Below, one piece after another: positions 54,801 to 64,000 of a stretch of 64,000 nucleotides of DNA. Source of the DNA: Xylocopa sonorina (lineage: Eukaryota > Arthropoda > Insecta > Hymenoptera > Apidae); NCBI RefSeq assembly GCF_050948175.1, contig NW_027490237.1, forward strand, positions 682,001 to 746,000, read 5' to 3'. Each line of letters opens with the position of its first letter. Position 1 is the first letter of the stretch. A program made the translations under genes and the position numbers. Under the pieces are notes generated by a model that searched no databases, was not told the DNA's origin, and saw only the letters and a list, made by a program, of their open reading frames with translations.

Positions 54801-57800
54801 CCTAGCAAGGAAATGCCGCATTTACATTCATTTGAAGTGTATGCGAGGTATACATGACACTTCGCAATGAATATTATATATTATCATGAAACATAGAAAT
54901 GGGATGCGATATCGCGAATTAACAAGTTTAGAACTCTATTTCCTCGATACGTAGACATCTGCAAACGCTATTTCCTAGCAAGGAAGTGTCGCATTTACAT
55001 TCTTTTGAAGTGAATACGAGGTATACATAACAGTGCACAATGAATATTATATCTTATCATGAAACATAGAAATGAGATGCGATATCGCGATTTAAGAAGT
55101 TTTAGAACTCTTTTGCTTCGATACGTAGATATCTGCAAACGCTATATCCTAGCAAGGAACTGTCGCATTTACATTCATTTGAAGTGTATGCGAGGTATAC
55201 ATGACACTTCGCAACGAATATTATACATTATCATGAAACATAGAAATGAGATGCGATATCACGAATTAGCAAGCTTTAGAACTCTATTGCTTCGATACGT
55301 AGACATCTGCAAACGCTATTTTCTAGCAAGGAAGTGTCGCATTTACATTCTTTTGAAGTGAATACGAGGTATAGATTACACTTAGCAATGAATATTATAT
55401 CTTGTCACGAAACATAGAAATGAGATGCGATGTGACGATTCAAGAAGCATTAGAACTCTATTGCTTTGATACGTAGACATCTGCAAACGCTTTTCCTAGC
55501 AAGGATGTGTCGCATTTACATTCATTTGAAGTGTATGCGAGGAATACATGACATATCGCAATGAATATTATATATTATCATGAAACATAGGAATGAGGTG
55601 CGATATTGCGAATTAACAAGCTTTATAACTCTATTGCTTCGATACGTAGACATCTGCAAACTCTATTTCCTAGCAAGGAAATGCCGCATTTACATTCATT
55701 TGAAGTGTATGCGAGGTATACATAACAAATCGCAATGAATATTATATATTATCATGAAACATAGAAATGAGAAGCGATATCGCGTTTTGAGAAGCATTGG
55801 ATCTCTAATCCCACGATACGTAGACATCTGCAAACGCTATTTTCTAGCAAGGAAGTGTCGGATTTACATTCATTTGAAGTGTATGCGAGGTATACATGAC
55901 ACTACGCAATGAATATTAAATACTATCATGAAACATAGAAATGAGAAACGACGTCGCGTTTTGAGAAGCATTAGAGCACTTATGCTACAATACGTAGACA
56001 TCTGCAAACGCTGTTTCCTAGCAAGGAAGTGTCGCATTTACATACTTTTGAAGTGAATACGAGTTATACATAACACTGCGCAGTGAATATTGTATCTTAT
56101 CATGAAACATAGAAATGAGATGCGATGTGGCGATTTAAGAAGCATTAGAACTCTATTGCTTCGATACGTAGACATCTGCAAACGCTACTTCCTTGCAACT
56201 AAGTGTCGCATTTACATTCTTTTGAAGTGAATGCGAGGTATACATAGCACAGCACAGTGAATATTATATCTTATCATGAAACATAGAAATGAGATGCGAT
56301 ATGGCGATTTAAGAAGCATTAGAACTCTCTTGCTTCGATACTTAGACATCTATAAACGCTGCTTCCTAGCAAGGAAGTGTATCATTTACATTCCTTTGAA
56401 AGGAATACGAGGTATACATAACACTGCACAATGGATATGATATCTTATCGTGAAACATAGAAATGAGATGCGGTATCGCGATTTAAGAAGCTTTAGAACT
56501 CTTTTGCTTCGATACGTAGACATCTGCAAACGCTATTCCCTAGCAAGGAAGTGTCGCATTTACATTCTTTTGAGGTGAATACGAGGTATATATGACAGTT
56601 CGCAATGAATACTATATATTATCATGAAACATAGAAATGAGATGCGATATCACGAATTAGCAAGCTTTAGAACTCTATTACTTCGATACGTAGACATCTG
56701 CAAACGCTATTTCCTAGCAAGGAAGTGTCGCCTTTACATACTTTTGAAGTGAATACGAGGAATACATGACACTTAGCAATGAATATTATATCTTATCATG
56801 AAACATAGAAATGAGATGCGATGTGACGATTCAAGAAGCATTAGAACTCTATTGCTTTGATACGTAGACATCTGCAAACGCTTTCCCTAGCAAGGATGTG
56901 TCGCATTTACATTCATTTGAAGTGTATGCGAGGTATACATGACACATCGCAATGAATATTATATATTATCATGAAACATAGGAATGAGGTGCGATATTGC
57001 GAATTAACAAGCTTTAGAACTCTATTGCTTCGATACGTAGACATCTGCAAACGCTATTTCCTAGCAAGGAAATGCCGCATTTACATTCATTTGAAGTGTA
57101 TGCGAGGTATACATAACACTTCGCAATGAATATTATATATTATCATGAAACATAGAAATGAGAAGCGATATCGCGTTTTGAGAAGCATTGGATCTCTAAT
57201 CCCACGATACGTAGACATCTGCAAACGCTATTTTCTAGCAAGGAAGTGTCGCATTTACATTCATTTGAAGTGTATGCGAGGTATACATGACACTTTGCAG
57301 TGAATATTAAATATTATCATGAAACATAGGAACGAGATGCGATATCGCGAATTAACAAGCATTACAACTCTATTGCTTCGATACGTAGACATCTGCAAAC
57401 GCTATTTCCTAGCAAAGAAGTGTCGCATTTACGTTCATTTGAAGTGTATGCGAGGTATACATGGCACTTCGCTATGAATATCATATATTATCATGAAACA
57501 TAGTAATGAGTAGCGATATCGCGTATAGAGGAGCATTAGAATTCTAATGCTACGATACGTAGACATCTGCAAACGCTATTTCCTGGCAAGGAAGTGTCGC
57601 GTTTACATTCTTTTGAAGTGAATACGAGGTATACATAATACTTCCCAATGAATTTTATATCTTACCATGAAACATAGAAATGAGATACGATATCGCGATT
57701 TCAGAAGCATCAGAATTCTATTGCTTCGATACGTAGACATCTGCAAACGCTATTCCCTAGCAAGGAAGTGTCGCATTTACATTCTTTTGAGGTGAATACG

Positions 57801-57977
57801 AGGTATATATGACAGTTCGCAATGAATATTATATCTTATCATGAAACATAGACGTGAGACTTGGTATCGCGTTTTAAGAAGCATTGGAACTCTATTACTT
57901 CGAAACCTAGGCATCTAAATCGCTATTCTACTACAAAGAACTGTGGGCTTTACATGCTTTTGATGTATTGAGAAGAT
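51815..57977 (-). repeat. 174-bp satellite, inverted and more diverged array
   Basis: The plus strand now shows the reverse complement of the main-array monomer. Landmarks are GATACGTAGACATCTGC, AAACGCTATTTCCTAGCAAG, GAAGTGTCGCATTTACATTC, TATTATATCTTATCATG and AAACATAGAAATGAGATGCG. The step is usually about 174 bp, with an early 162-bp step at 52,188-52,350, giving about 35 copies. Copies differ from one another much more than in the main array. Most read CTTCGATACGTAG, CTAGCAAGGAA and CAATGAATATTATAT, corresponding to CTACGTATCGAAG, TTCCTTGCTAG and ATATAATATTCATTG in the main-array sense. In these respects they match the degenerate edge at 49-50 kb and the minority subtype of the core. The array is broken at 57,977 by an insertion and resumes beyond it. 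Confidence 0.95.
54380..57500 (-). repeat. Eight-monomer higher-order period (~1.39 kb) inside the inverted array
   Basis: The marker GAGAAGCGATATCGCGTTTT followed by GAGAAGCATTGGATCTC and TAATCCCACGATACG occurs at 54,380, 55,769 and 57,160, steps of 1,389 and 1,391 bp (8 x 174 minus 3 and minus 1). The following monomer with GCGAATTAACAAGCATTACA and the variant TTTACGTTCATTTG is shared between about 54,541 and 57,321. The inverted array is therefore not purely monomeric, although its copies are less alike than those of the main array. Confidence 0.75.
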
Positions 57978-59043
57978 TTTGTCTGCCCTGCACCAGGACG
58001 GTTATCGGGCGTGCTTCCTCATCCGGACGGGTATAAGCAAACGGAATCTACCATCAACCGCCCAGTTACACACAGCTCACTGAAACCTGCGATTGGAAAA
58101 TCCAGATGTGCCGCGGCGCGTTCCCCGTGCGTGAGTCCTTCAGCTAGTCCGCCAGAGGGGACGAATCCCAACAGGCGGAGTGCCCCCATGGGAACCTCGG
58201 TTAGGCGACCTCACTACGTGTACGCGATCGCCCTCACTCTGACCCTTTTTGATTTAATATGAATCAGTTTGGCCAAATTTATTGATGATCCAGACTTCCA
58301 GCCTCAGTCTTGTTCAATTTTACTTTATGAATGTGGCCCAGACTAGTTTGGGCATATTAATAATGCACCAAACCCCCGAGTCGCAGAATTATTCAATAAC
58401 CCCAGTGATCCGTTAGCCGCCGGGTAAGCCCGACGGCCAGGTTCCGTCACGAGGAAGTGGGGATGGGTACTTCATGGACACCCAGGTTTTAGAACCCCGT
58501 ATTGGTAAGATATTTTTTGTCTGCCCTACACCGGGATGGTGATCGGGTATGGTTCCTGACCCAAGCGGGTATAGCCAGACGGAATCTACAATCTACCAAC
58601 CAGTTACTCCCACCTCACTGAAAGGGGCGATGGGAAAATCCAGATGTGCCGCAGCTCCTTTCCCAGCGGGTGAGCCTTTCAGCTACTCCGTCAGAGAGGA
58701 CGAATACTAACCGCCGGAGTACCCACGGGGAACCTCGGGGAGGCGGACTCACTACGTGTACGCGAACACGTTCACTCTGACCCTTTTTGAATTAGGATGG
58801 ATCAGTTTGGCCAAATTTATAAATGATTCAGACTGCCAGCCTCAGTCTTATTCAATTTTGCCCTACGAAAGTGTCTCGGACTAGCTTGGGCAAATCGATA
58901 ATGCACCAAACCTCCGAGTCCCAGTTTAATTTGATAGCCCCAGAGCCCCGTTAGCCTCCGGGCAACCCTGGCGCCCAGGTTCCACCACGAGGAGGTGGGG
59001 ATGGGTACTTCCTGGACACCCAGGTTCTGGAACCCTTATTGGC
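57978..59043. mobile_element. Unidentified ~538-bp unit present as a tandem pair, inserted in a satellite monomer
   Basis: Two related units stand in direct repeat: GTCTGCCCTGCACCAGGA starts at 57,981 and GTCTGCCCTACACCGGGA at 58,519, 538 bp apart. They share long matching blocks, including GGAAAATCCAGATGTGCCGC, CACTACGTGTACGCGA, CAGTTTGGCCAAATTTAT and GGTGGGGATGGGTACTTC-like ends, with many substitutions between them. The satellite monomer is interrupted: GATGTATTGAGAAGAT precedes and AGATATACATAACGCGTTGC follows, and together they match the uninterrupted monomer near 61,358-61,390. AAGAT occurs at both outer borders (57,973-57,977 and 59,044-59,048) and may be a target-site duplication. On the minus strand each unit would end in an A-rich CAGACAAAA, which would suit a retroposon 3' end. 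I see no convincing coding sequence and cannot name the family. Confidence 0.65.
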
Positions 59044-59075
59044 AAGATATACATAACGCGTTGCATTGATATTAC
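59044..59075 (-). repeat. Satellite sliver between the two insertions
   Basis: The 32 bases AAGATATACATAACGCG...GATATTAC are the continuation of the monomer interrupted at 57,977. The same monomer continues again at 60,701, so two independent insertions landed within about 30 bp of each other in one satellite copy. Confidence 0.85.
59072..59075. repeat. Left target-site duplication TTAC of the solo LTR
   Basis: TTAC at 59,072-59,075 directly precedes the TGTGACG start of the inserted element and is repeated at 60,701-60,704 directly after its CGTGACA end. Removing the insertion and one TTAC restores a continuous satellite monomer (GATATTACATATTATCATG). Confidence 0.85.
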
Positions 59076-59673
59076 TGTGACGTTCGCCGAACATTTCGGA
59101 ACCTTCTACACCTCCCAGTAGAGCCGCACACACCGCCGGCCGCCATTGCAGAGACGAGCATACCGACACACGGTAGTACAGACCGATGGCAAATCTAACG
59201 CAACCACCCTCGCACCAGGGATTTGGACCACTCGATCGCGTCACGACGCGTACCTGTCAGACAGCTGCAGCCCAAGCGTGTCACAGCCTCCGTACGAGGA
59301 CCATTCCACTTAATATGAAGTGTCGCCCGTCGTTACGCACCCGTATCCATACTTTACATACTTCTATAATTAAAGTTAAGCAAATCCTAGAATTTGAGCA
59401 CACTACACTCGAGGTACATGCATGACACAACACGCACAAGCTATCATAAGCCATCTCATGTATAATCCTAATTTTAAGAGCGTATGTAACCAGTATAGGA
59501 AATAAGCAAAGCGCCCGAGCGAGCGCCAGACGCTTGTGGCTCACGCCGAACGCGCGCGCCCTAGCACGACCGTACATCCCACTTCGTAGGACGAGTGTTC
59601 GCCCCACTCTGGCGCCCCGCGACTCGCGCGGCACGCGATCCGAGGAGGTCGCGGGTCGGCCAGCTGAAAGTGC

Positions 59674-59765
59674 AGTTCGAGTCATCCGCTCGAAGCGTGC
59701 GGACCGCTCTCACTTCTAATTCAAACCAAGTTCAAGTCATCCGCTCCAAGCGAACGGACCTCTCT
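59674..59765. repeat. Internal direct repeat in the solo LTR, 55-bp offset
   Basis: AGTTCGAGTCATCCGCTCGA at 59,674 recurs as AGTTCAAGTCATCCGCTCCA at 59,729, and the similarity continues through AAGCG..CGGACC..TCT. It looks like a tandem duplication within the LTR, perhaps in its regulatory part. Function is unknown. Confidence 0.75.
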
Positions 59766-60078
59766 GAACCCTAAACTGTAATTCAGGCCGATTTCGACTA
59801 TACTAACTCAAGTTTCTAATTATCATTCTAAATATATTCTAAAATTATCGAATCCTAGTACTTATTCAACTTTTGCATAGGGAAGTAACAGTGTAAACGT
59901 AGTCTTATTTTGAAAATACTTTATTTTACCAGTACTTACAATTCTCATTATTCCAACCATTTCTTGTTTTACTATTATTATAAATTCTCTATTACGAAGT
60001 CTTCCACGAGTCCACGCGTCTTGGAGATCATTCACTCGCTCTAACCTTTAGTCAAACTCGGTAATCAACCAGTTAGAA

Positions 60079-60179
60079 CGGACCACCGCTTAGCTGCATC
60101 GACCCACATCGAGACTAGAGCAAAGACGCACGATTTTCCATATTCCTGGAGCGGTAATCTAGAGCGGACCACCGCTTAG
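60079..60179. repeat. Internal 15-bp direct repeat in the solo LTR
   Basis: CGGACCACCGCTTAG occurs at 60,079-60,093 and again at 60,165-60,179, 86 bp apart. The surrounding sequence is less alike. Such short direct repeats are common in LTR promoter regions, but no role can be shown here. Confidence 0.7.
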
Positions 60180-60700
60180 TGTACACGTATCTGGACGTTT
60201 GGCATCCGACTCGAATGCGCCGTTCCGGTACATCCAAACGAACTCGCCGCAAGGGAGGGATAAACTTCTTACGATCACAGGTGCGCAAATACATTTGTGC
60301 AACCGTCGACACGTGCATATATCACTGCACCGTCTCTTCTTTCGCTACATACCGGCCGAACAGCCGTCCCGCACCGCCGTATCCATCGCCGATCCGCACT
60401 GGAGAGTAGGCTACCACGGTACTCATCCCGCTGACGATTCCGCACAACAGCCCGTACGCAGGAACCATACTCGAGGACGATCCGGACCGACGACGATACT
60501 TGCAGCAAGGATATTGAATATTAGTAGCTATCAAGACACCAAAGGTAAGTCAACGTTATCTTAACTTTGTCCGCGCCTTTTCGATCCGTGTTTTGCGAGC
60601 AAAATGTGTCCGGACTTTGACGCAACTGTGCGATCCGAACCGCTTTTGGCTGCGTATCTCTCCGGCTAGCGGTTAGTTATCCGCGATCCGAGACGTGACA

Positions 60701-61536
60701 TTACATATTATCATGAGACATAAAAATGAGATGCAACTTCGCGTTTTATGTAGAATTAGATGTACATAGCTTCAATACGTAGACATCTAGAAACGCTATA
60801 TCCTAGCAAGGAAGTGTCGCATTTACATTCCTTTAATGTGTAGACGACGAATACATAACACTGCATATTGAATATTATATCTTATCACGAAACATAGAAA
60901 TGAGATGCAATGCCGCATTTTAAGAAGCATTAGAACTCTATTGCTTCGATAAGTAGACATCTGCAAACGCTATTTCCTAGCAAGGAAGTGTCGCATTTAC
61001 ATCCATTTGAAGTGTAGACGAGGAATACATGACACGTCGCAATGAATATTATGTCTTATTATGAAACATAGTAATGAGACGCGATATCCAGTTTTAAGAA
61101 GCATTAGAACTCTATTGCTACGATACATAGACATCTGCAAACGCTATTTCCTAGAAAGGAAGTGTCGCATTTACATTCCGTTGAAGTGAATACGAGGTAT
61201 ACATGACACTTCGCAATTTATATTATATCTTATCCTGAAGCATAGAAATGATATGCGATATCGCGTTAAATGAAGCATTAGATCTCTGTTGCTTCGAAAC
61301 GTATACATCTAGAAACGCTTTACGTAGCATGGAAGTGTGGGATTTATATTCTTTTGAAGTGTTGACGAGATATACAAAACGCGTTGCATTGAAGATTACA
61401 TCTTATCATGAGACATAGAATTGATAAGCCATATTGCTTTCTATGAAGCATTAGAACTCCATTGCTCCGATATGTAGACATCTAGAAACCCTGTTCCGTA
61501 GCAAGTGTGGCATTTACATTGTATTGAATTGTATAC
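60701..61536 (-). repeat. Inverted satellite array, continuation to the BEL/Pao junction
   Basis: About five further monomers, in the same orientation as 51.8-58.0 kb, resume at the TTAC duplication and run to about 61,536. Landmarks are ACGTAGACATCTAGAAACGC (60,777), AAGTGTCGCATTTACATTC and TATTATATCTTATCACGAAA. The last monomers are strongly diverged (CATAGAATTGATAAGCCATA near 61,422). The satellite stops at TTGAATTGTATACG, where retrotransposon sequence begins. Confidence 0.88.
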
Positions 61537-61620
61537 GCTGCAGAACCAGAGGACGACTTGTTTGCAACCAACAACAGAATGTGAATTCCGACTCCAGCAA
61601 ACGTAAAACTAGGAGATTCA

Positions 61621-62336
61621 CAATTTCATCGACCGGCAAATGTGGATATGTTAATCGGCACCGGCCCCGCTTTATCATCCCTTATCATCGGCCAGTACAA
61701 GCTTTCTCCTCGCAACGATTCTGAATTAATCCTCCAAAGGACCCAATTTGGACGGATCACCGGGAGGAGCGTATCTACATCGGCGTCGTGGAGGAGACAT
61801 CAAACGTTCGTTACAACCCTGAATTTCGAACTTCAAAAATTCTGGGTGCTAGTAGAGGGTCCACACGTACGACAGCTATTTTCCGCGAAGCAGGAATGCG
61901 AGCAGTATTTTCACGACCACGTTAAACAGACACGAACCGTTCGTTACATTGTCGCACTGCCGTTCAGTGAAAAGAAGATGCAGTTAGGCGAAACTCGGTC
62001 GCGCGCCCTCAACCTTCTTCTTTCGCTCGAACGAAAATTCATGAAAGATCCAGAGCTGAAACGAGAATACTCCACCGTCACCGAGGAATATCTCGAGATG
62101 GGACACATGAGCTAGGTAGGGCCACGCGATTCGGATGGCTTCTACCTCATCCACTACGCCGTCATCAAACTGTCCAGCTCAACAACGAAGGTTCGCGTCG
62201 TCTTCGATGGATCTGCAAGATCGAGCAGTAGACTGACATTGAACGATACGCTTTTGGCAGGACCAACGATACAGGACGACATATTCGCTTCTCTCATAAG
62301 GTTCCGTCAACACACCTATGTCTTAACCGGAGTCAT
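61621..62336 (+). pseudogene. BEL/Pao pol fragment: protease C-terminus, linker and start of RT (frame 1)
   Basis: This frame carries FHRPANVDMLIGTGPA (about 61,624-61,668), the flap and C-terminal region of the Pao aspartic protease; the catalytic DTG segment lies upstream of the truncation. The linker with QKFWVLVEGP (about 61,830) and the ALNLLLSLERKFMKDPEL block leads into EEYLEMGHMS. A TAG at 62,113-62,115 then interrupts the frame. Beyond it the same frame continues with TTKVRVVFDGSA and LNDTLLAGPTIQDD, the first conserved blocks of the RT palm/fingers. It is lost at a frameshift near 62,325, just where the first catalytic aspartate of RT would be expected. Confidence 0.88.
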
Positions 62337-63029
62337 ATCGAGAAGATGTATCGGCAGTTCCTCGTAAGACCGGAAGACCGCCGATACCAGCCGATATTGT
62401 GACGAGATAACAAGGGAAAGGTGAAAACGTACGAGCTGAACACGATCGCGTTCGGACTATCTTCAGCGCCTTTCCTCGTCATCAGGTATATTCATCAGCT
62501 AGCGGACGACGAAAAGGTGAATGCTCCTTTCGCATCGACCGTGCTCCAGCGAGATCTATACGTCGACGATCTCCTAACTGGCACAGATAATTACGAAGAC
62601 GCTAGACAACTACGGGACCAGGTAATAAAGCTACTTAACGGCGGCAACCTCCACATTCAGCAATGGGTCTCGAACGAACTGAAACTTTTAGTAGGACTTC
62701 CGGAAGGCGAAATTCACCCAAAGTATTTTGGAGACGCCACAATGAAAGCTCTTGGCGTTTCGTGGCACGCGTAGAACGACCGAATCATCTATTCCGTGGA
62801 TCCAAACATCGATACAAGGATCACCAAACGCACGATCTTATCCACCATGACAAAAATATTCGACCCGTTAGGTTTACTGGCGCCAGTAATAATAACGGCA
62901 AAAATATTTATGCAACACCTTTGGAAACTGCAATTGGCCTGGGACGAATCGCTACCAACTATCCTCCATACAGAATGGTCCACGTACGTGAAGGAAATGC
63001 AGTTATATAACGAAACATTCTTCGAGTGA
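62337..63029 (+). pseudogene. BEL/Pao pol fragment: RT palm, thumb and connection (frame 3)
   Basis: The frame resumes at IEKMYRQF (62,337). It meets TGA at 62,400-62,402, where families normally have Trp, so a TGG-to-TGA change is likely. It then runs through LNTIAFGLSSAPFLVIRYIH and the active-site motif YVDD at 62,559-62,570, followed by LLTG. After a TAG at 62,772-62,774 it continues with KIFDPLGLLAPVIITAK, the conserved segment after RT, to a TGA at 63,027-63,029. Apart from the stops the frame is intact for about 690 bp, so point mutations dominate the damage here. Confidence 0.9.
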
Positions 63030-63394
63030 CACGTATGCCAATCGAAGGTGCGAAGGGTGGAATTACACAGGTTCTGCGACGCGAGCGAACGAGCATACGG
63101 AGCGTGCGTGTATCTACGGTCAGTCGACAATCGCGGACGAATTAAAACGGGACTATTATGCGCGAAATTTCGGGTAGCACCAGTAAAAGTTGTCAACCTC
63201 GCACGTCTCGAACTTTGCGGTGCGGTGCTACTGACGTCATTATTGTCTAACGTCCGAGATAATAATGCACGCCGATTCGACTCGATTAACTTCTGGACGC
63301 ATTCCACGATAGTTTTAAATTGGCTGCAACTCGAACCATCCACGCTAAGAACATTCGTGGCAAATAGAGTGGCCGAAATTCAAACGAGGACCGA
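63030..63394 (+). pseudogene. BEL/Pao RNase H domain remnant with a lost catalytic aspartate
   Basis: In the same frame as the preceding RT, the sequence reads VRRVELHRFCDASERAYGAC, with the first RNase H aspartate in FCDAS, then the LARLELCGAVLL block with the expected glutamate. The next motif reads FWTHSTIVLNWL; retroelement RNase H normally has Asp where His stands (codon CAT, 63,300-63,302), so the active site would be damaged even without stops. FVANRVAEIQ closes the conserved part, after which the frame shifts near 63,395. Confidence 0.87.
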
Positions 63395-63600
63395 TAGCGG
63401 CACGTCAGGTCAAACGACAATCCAGCGGACCTCATATAGAGAGGACAAACACCGGCGGAATTCTTGAAGCCCTCCATCTGACGTCATGGACCATCGTGGT
63501 TTGCCGACGATAAAAGGGATTGGCCGAAATCTACGTTCAACCTCGATTTGGAAATACCCGATATTCATCCCATACATGCTTGGCAACGACCATCCGTAGC
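63395..63600 (+). pseudogene. BEL/Pao RNase H-integrase connector, frameshifted (frame 2)
   Basis: The characteristic VRSNDNPADL block of Pao elements, which follows RNase H, is found in a different frame from the RNase H itself. That frame is broken by TAG at 63,437-63,439 and TGA at 63,479-63,481. It then runs through SWFADDKRDWPKSTFNLDLE toward 63,570. Another frame change must occur before the integrase segment. Confidence 0.78.
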
Positions 63601-64000
63601 AACGAAATTCTCGGCCGCTATTCAGACATCGCGAAATTAAGGTGGACCGTCGCGTATTGCCTCCGATTTCGCAAAAATCATTGTAACACAGGACCTCTAA
63701 CCGTACGAGAGGTCCACGACGCTAATGATCGGATCTTGAGGCTCGTGAAAGCCTTCGCGTTCGAAAAAGAGATCCGAAATTTGAAGAACGGTACAGAGCT
63801 GCATCCAAACAGTAACCGGCTCTCGCTGCAGCCATTCTTAGACGAAACGGGAATTCTACAGGTAGGCGGTCGACTACAAAACGCAAACATTCCCTGCGGA
63901 CAGAAACATCCGATCCTGCTTCCAAGATCGCATCACATCACCGATCTGATCATTCGTCACACGCATTTAGAGGGACATCATTCGGGTATCAATACCACGC
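63601..64000 (+). pseudogene. BEL/Pao integrase N-terminal region (frame 1, continues past the window)
   Basis: The frame is open from about 63,600 to the window end. It shows AKLRWTVAYCLRF, then LQPFLDETGILQVGGRLQNA and KHPILLPRSHHITDLIIRHT, ending in HLEGHHSGINTT, which corresponds to the start of the H2C2 zinc-binding region of integrase. The catalytic DDE core lies beyond 64,000. This part alone has no stop, but it is separated from the rest of pol by frameshifts. Confidence 0.88.

Larger units (their letters stand above)
59076..60700. mobile_element. Probable solo LTR (1,625 bp) inserted in satellite
   Basis: The element begins TGTGACGT and ends ACGTGACA. These ends obey the TG...CA rule of LTRs and form an imperfect 8-bp inverted repeat with one mismatch. 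It is flanked by a 4-bp TTAC duplication, and the satellite reads through seamlessly if it is removed. It lacks any gag, protease, RT or integrase similarity. Open frames up to 134 codons (59,281-59,685, minus) and 121 codons (60,199-60,564, plus) overlap others and look incidental. A solo LTR left by LTR-LTR recombination is the simplest reading; a non-autonomous element is possible. Orientation is undetermined because both ends fit. It could belong to the BEL/Pao family at 61.5 kb, but no LTR of that copy is in the window for comparison. Confidence 0.75.
61537..64000 (+). mobile_element. pol: BEL/Pao LTR retrotransposon, 5'-truncated and decayed, running off the window
   Basis: The order protease end, reverse transcriptase, RNase H, integrase zinc-binding region is that of Pao-type pol, and motif wording (LIGTGPA, LQRTQFGRI, YVDDLLTG, FDPLGLLAPVI, HRFCDASERAYGA, ILQVGGRL) is typical of insect BEL/Pao elements. 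No gag, no 5' LTR and only the C-terminal edge of the protease are present, because the copy abuts satellite at about 61,537. In-frame stops lie at 62,113 (TAG), 62,400 (TGA), 62,772 (TAG), 63,027 (TGA), 63,437 (TAG) and 63,479 (TGA). Frameshifts lie near 62,325-62,337 and 63,395, with another between 63,481 and 63,600. It cannot encode a functional polyprotein. The integrase and any 3' LTR continue past 64,000. Confidence 0.93.

Noticed and set aside
58011..58262. 83-codon plus-strand frame in the 538-bp unit
   Set aside because: The corresponding frame is not kept open in the second copy of the unit, so conservation does not support coding.
59674..59750. tRNA-like B-box (AGTTCGAGTC) in the LTR
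   Set aside because: No A-box at suitable spacing and no cloverleaf could be drawn; the motif is part of a 55-bp direct repeat.
59281..60564. Open frames of 121-134 codons inside the solo LTR
   Set aside because: Several overlap each other on both strands, none shows a known domain, and the GC-rich sequence makes chance frames of this length likely.
1..64000. Telomeric repeats of the insect TTAGG type
   Set aside because: No tandem run of TTAGG or CCTAA was seen.

Overview
The window is a eukaryotic heterochromatin-like region, most likely from an insect or other arthropod. About 93% of it is one satellite DNA family with a 174-bp monomer. The rest is insertions and a decayed BEL/Pao-type LTR retrotransposon, an animal-specific lineage. 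CpG-containing motifs are abundant and show no obvious depletion, which fits an animal with little germline methylation such as many Hymenoptera; the exact taxon cannot be read from the sequence. I see no intact cellular protein-coding gene, no RNA gene and no prokaryotic feature.

Layout. (1) 1-50,145: an uninterrupted head-to-tail array of about 288 monomers in one orientation. It contains many long, nearly identical multi-monomer duplications with periods of 522, 695, 1,043, 1,740, 2,261, 2,608, 2,957, 3,295, 3,306, 5,567 and 6,263 bp. All are integer multiples of 174 apart from small indels carried inside the units. (2) 31,881-35,240: a patch of the same array with a striking excess of single-base indels, probably a low-quality assembly stretch. 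(3) 49,050-50,145: degenerate monomers at the array edge. (4) 50,146-51,814: a non-satellite spacer, AT-rich on the left, with two poly-C tracts and a GC-richer right part. (5) 51,815-61,536: the same satellite in the opposite orientation, more diverged, and interrupted by two insertions. One is a 2 x ~538-bp tandem unit of unknown family (about 57,978-59,043). The other is a 1,625-bp probable solo LTR with a TTAC target-site duplication (59,076-60,700). (6) 61,537-64,000: the protease-RT-RNase H-integrase part of a BEL/Pao element, truncated at its 5' side, broken by stops and frameshifts, and running off the window.

The many open reading frames in the array are an artefact of monomer length: 174 bp is exactly 58 codons, so a frame that is open in one monomer stays open through the next. 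They translate to a repetitive arginine-rich 58-residue unit on the minus strand of the main array, and I do not annotate them as genes.

The most interesting biology is in the satellite. The homogenised core monomer carries four short dyad symmetries. Two of them are perfect only in the expanded core; in the inverted array and at the degenerate edge they are imperfect. A second monomer subtype inside the core resembles those older flanking copies. The orientation switch, nested duplications, nucleosome-scale period and retroelement insertions together suggest centromeric or pericentromeric satellite, but nothing in the sequence proves kinetochore function.
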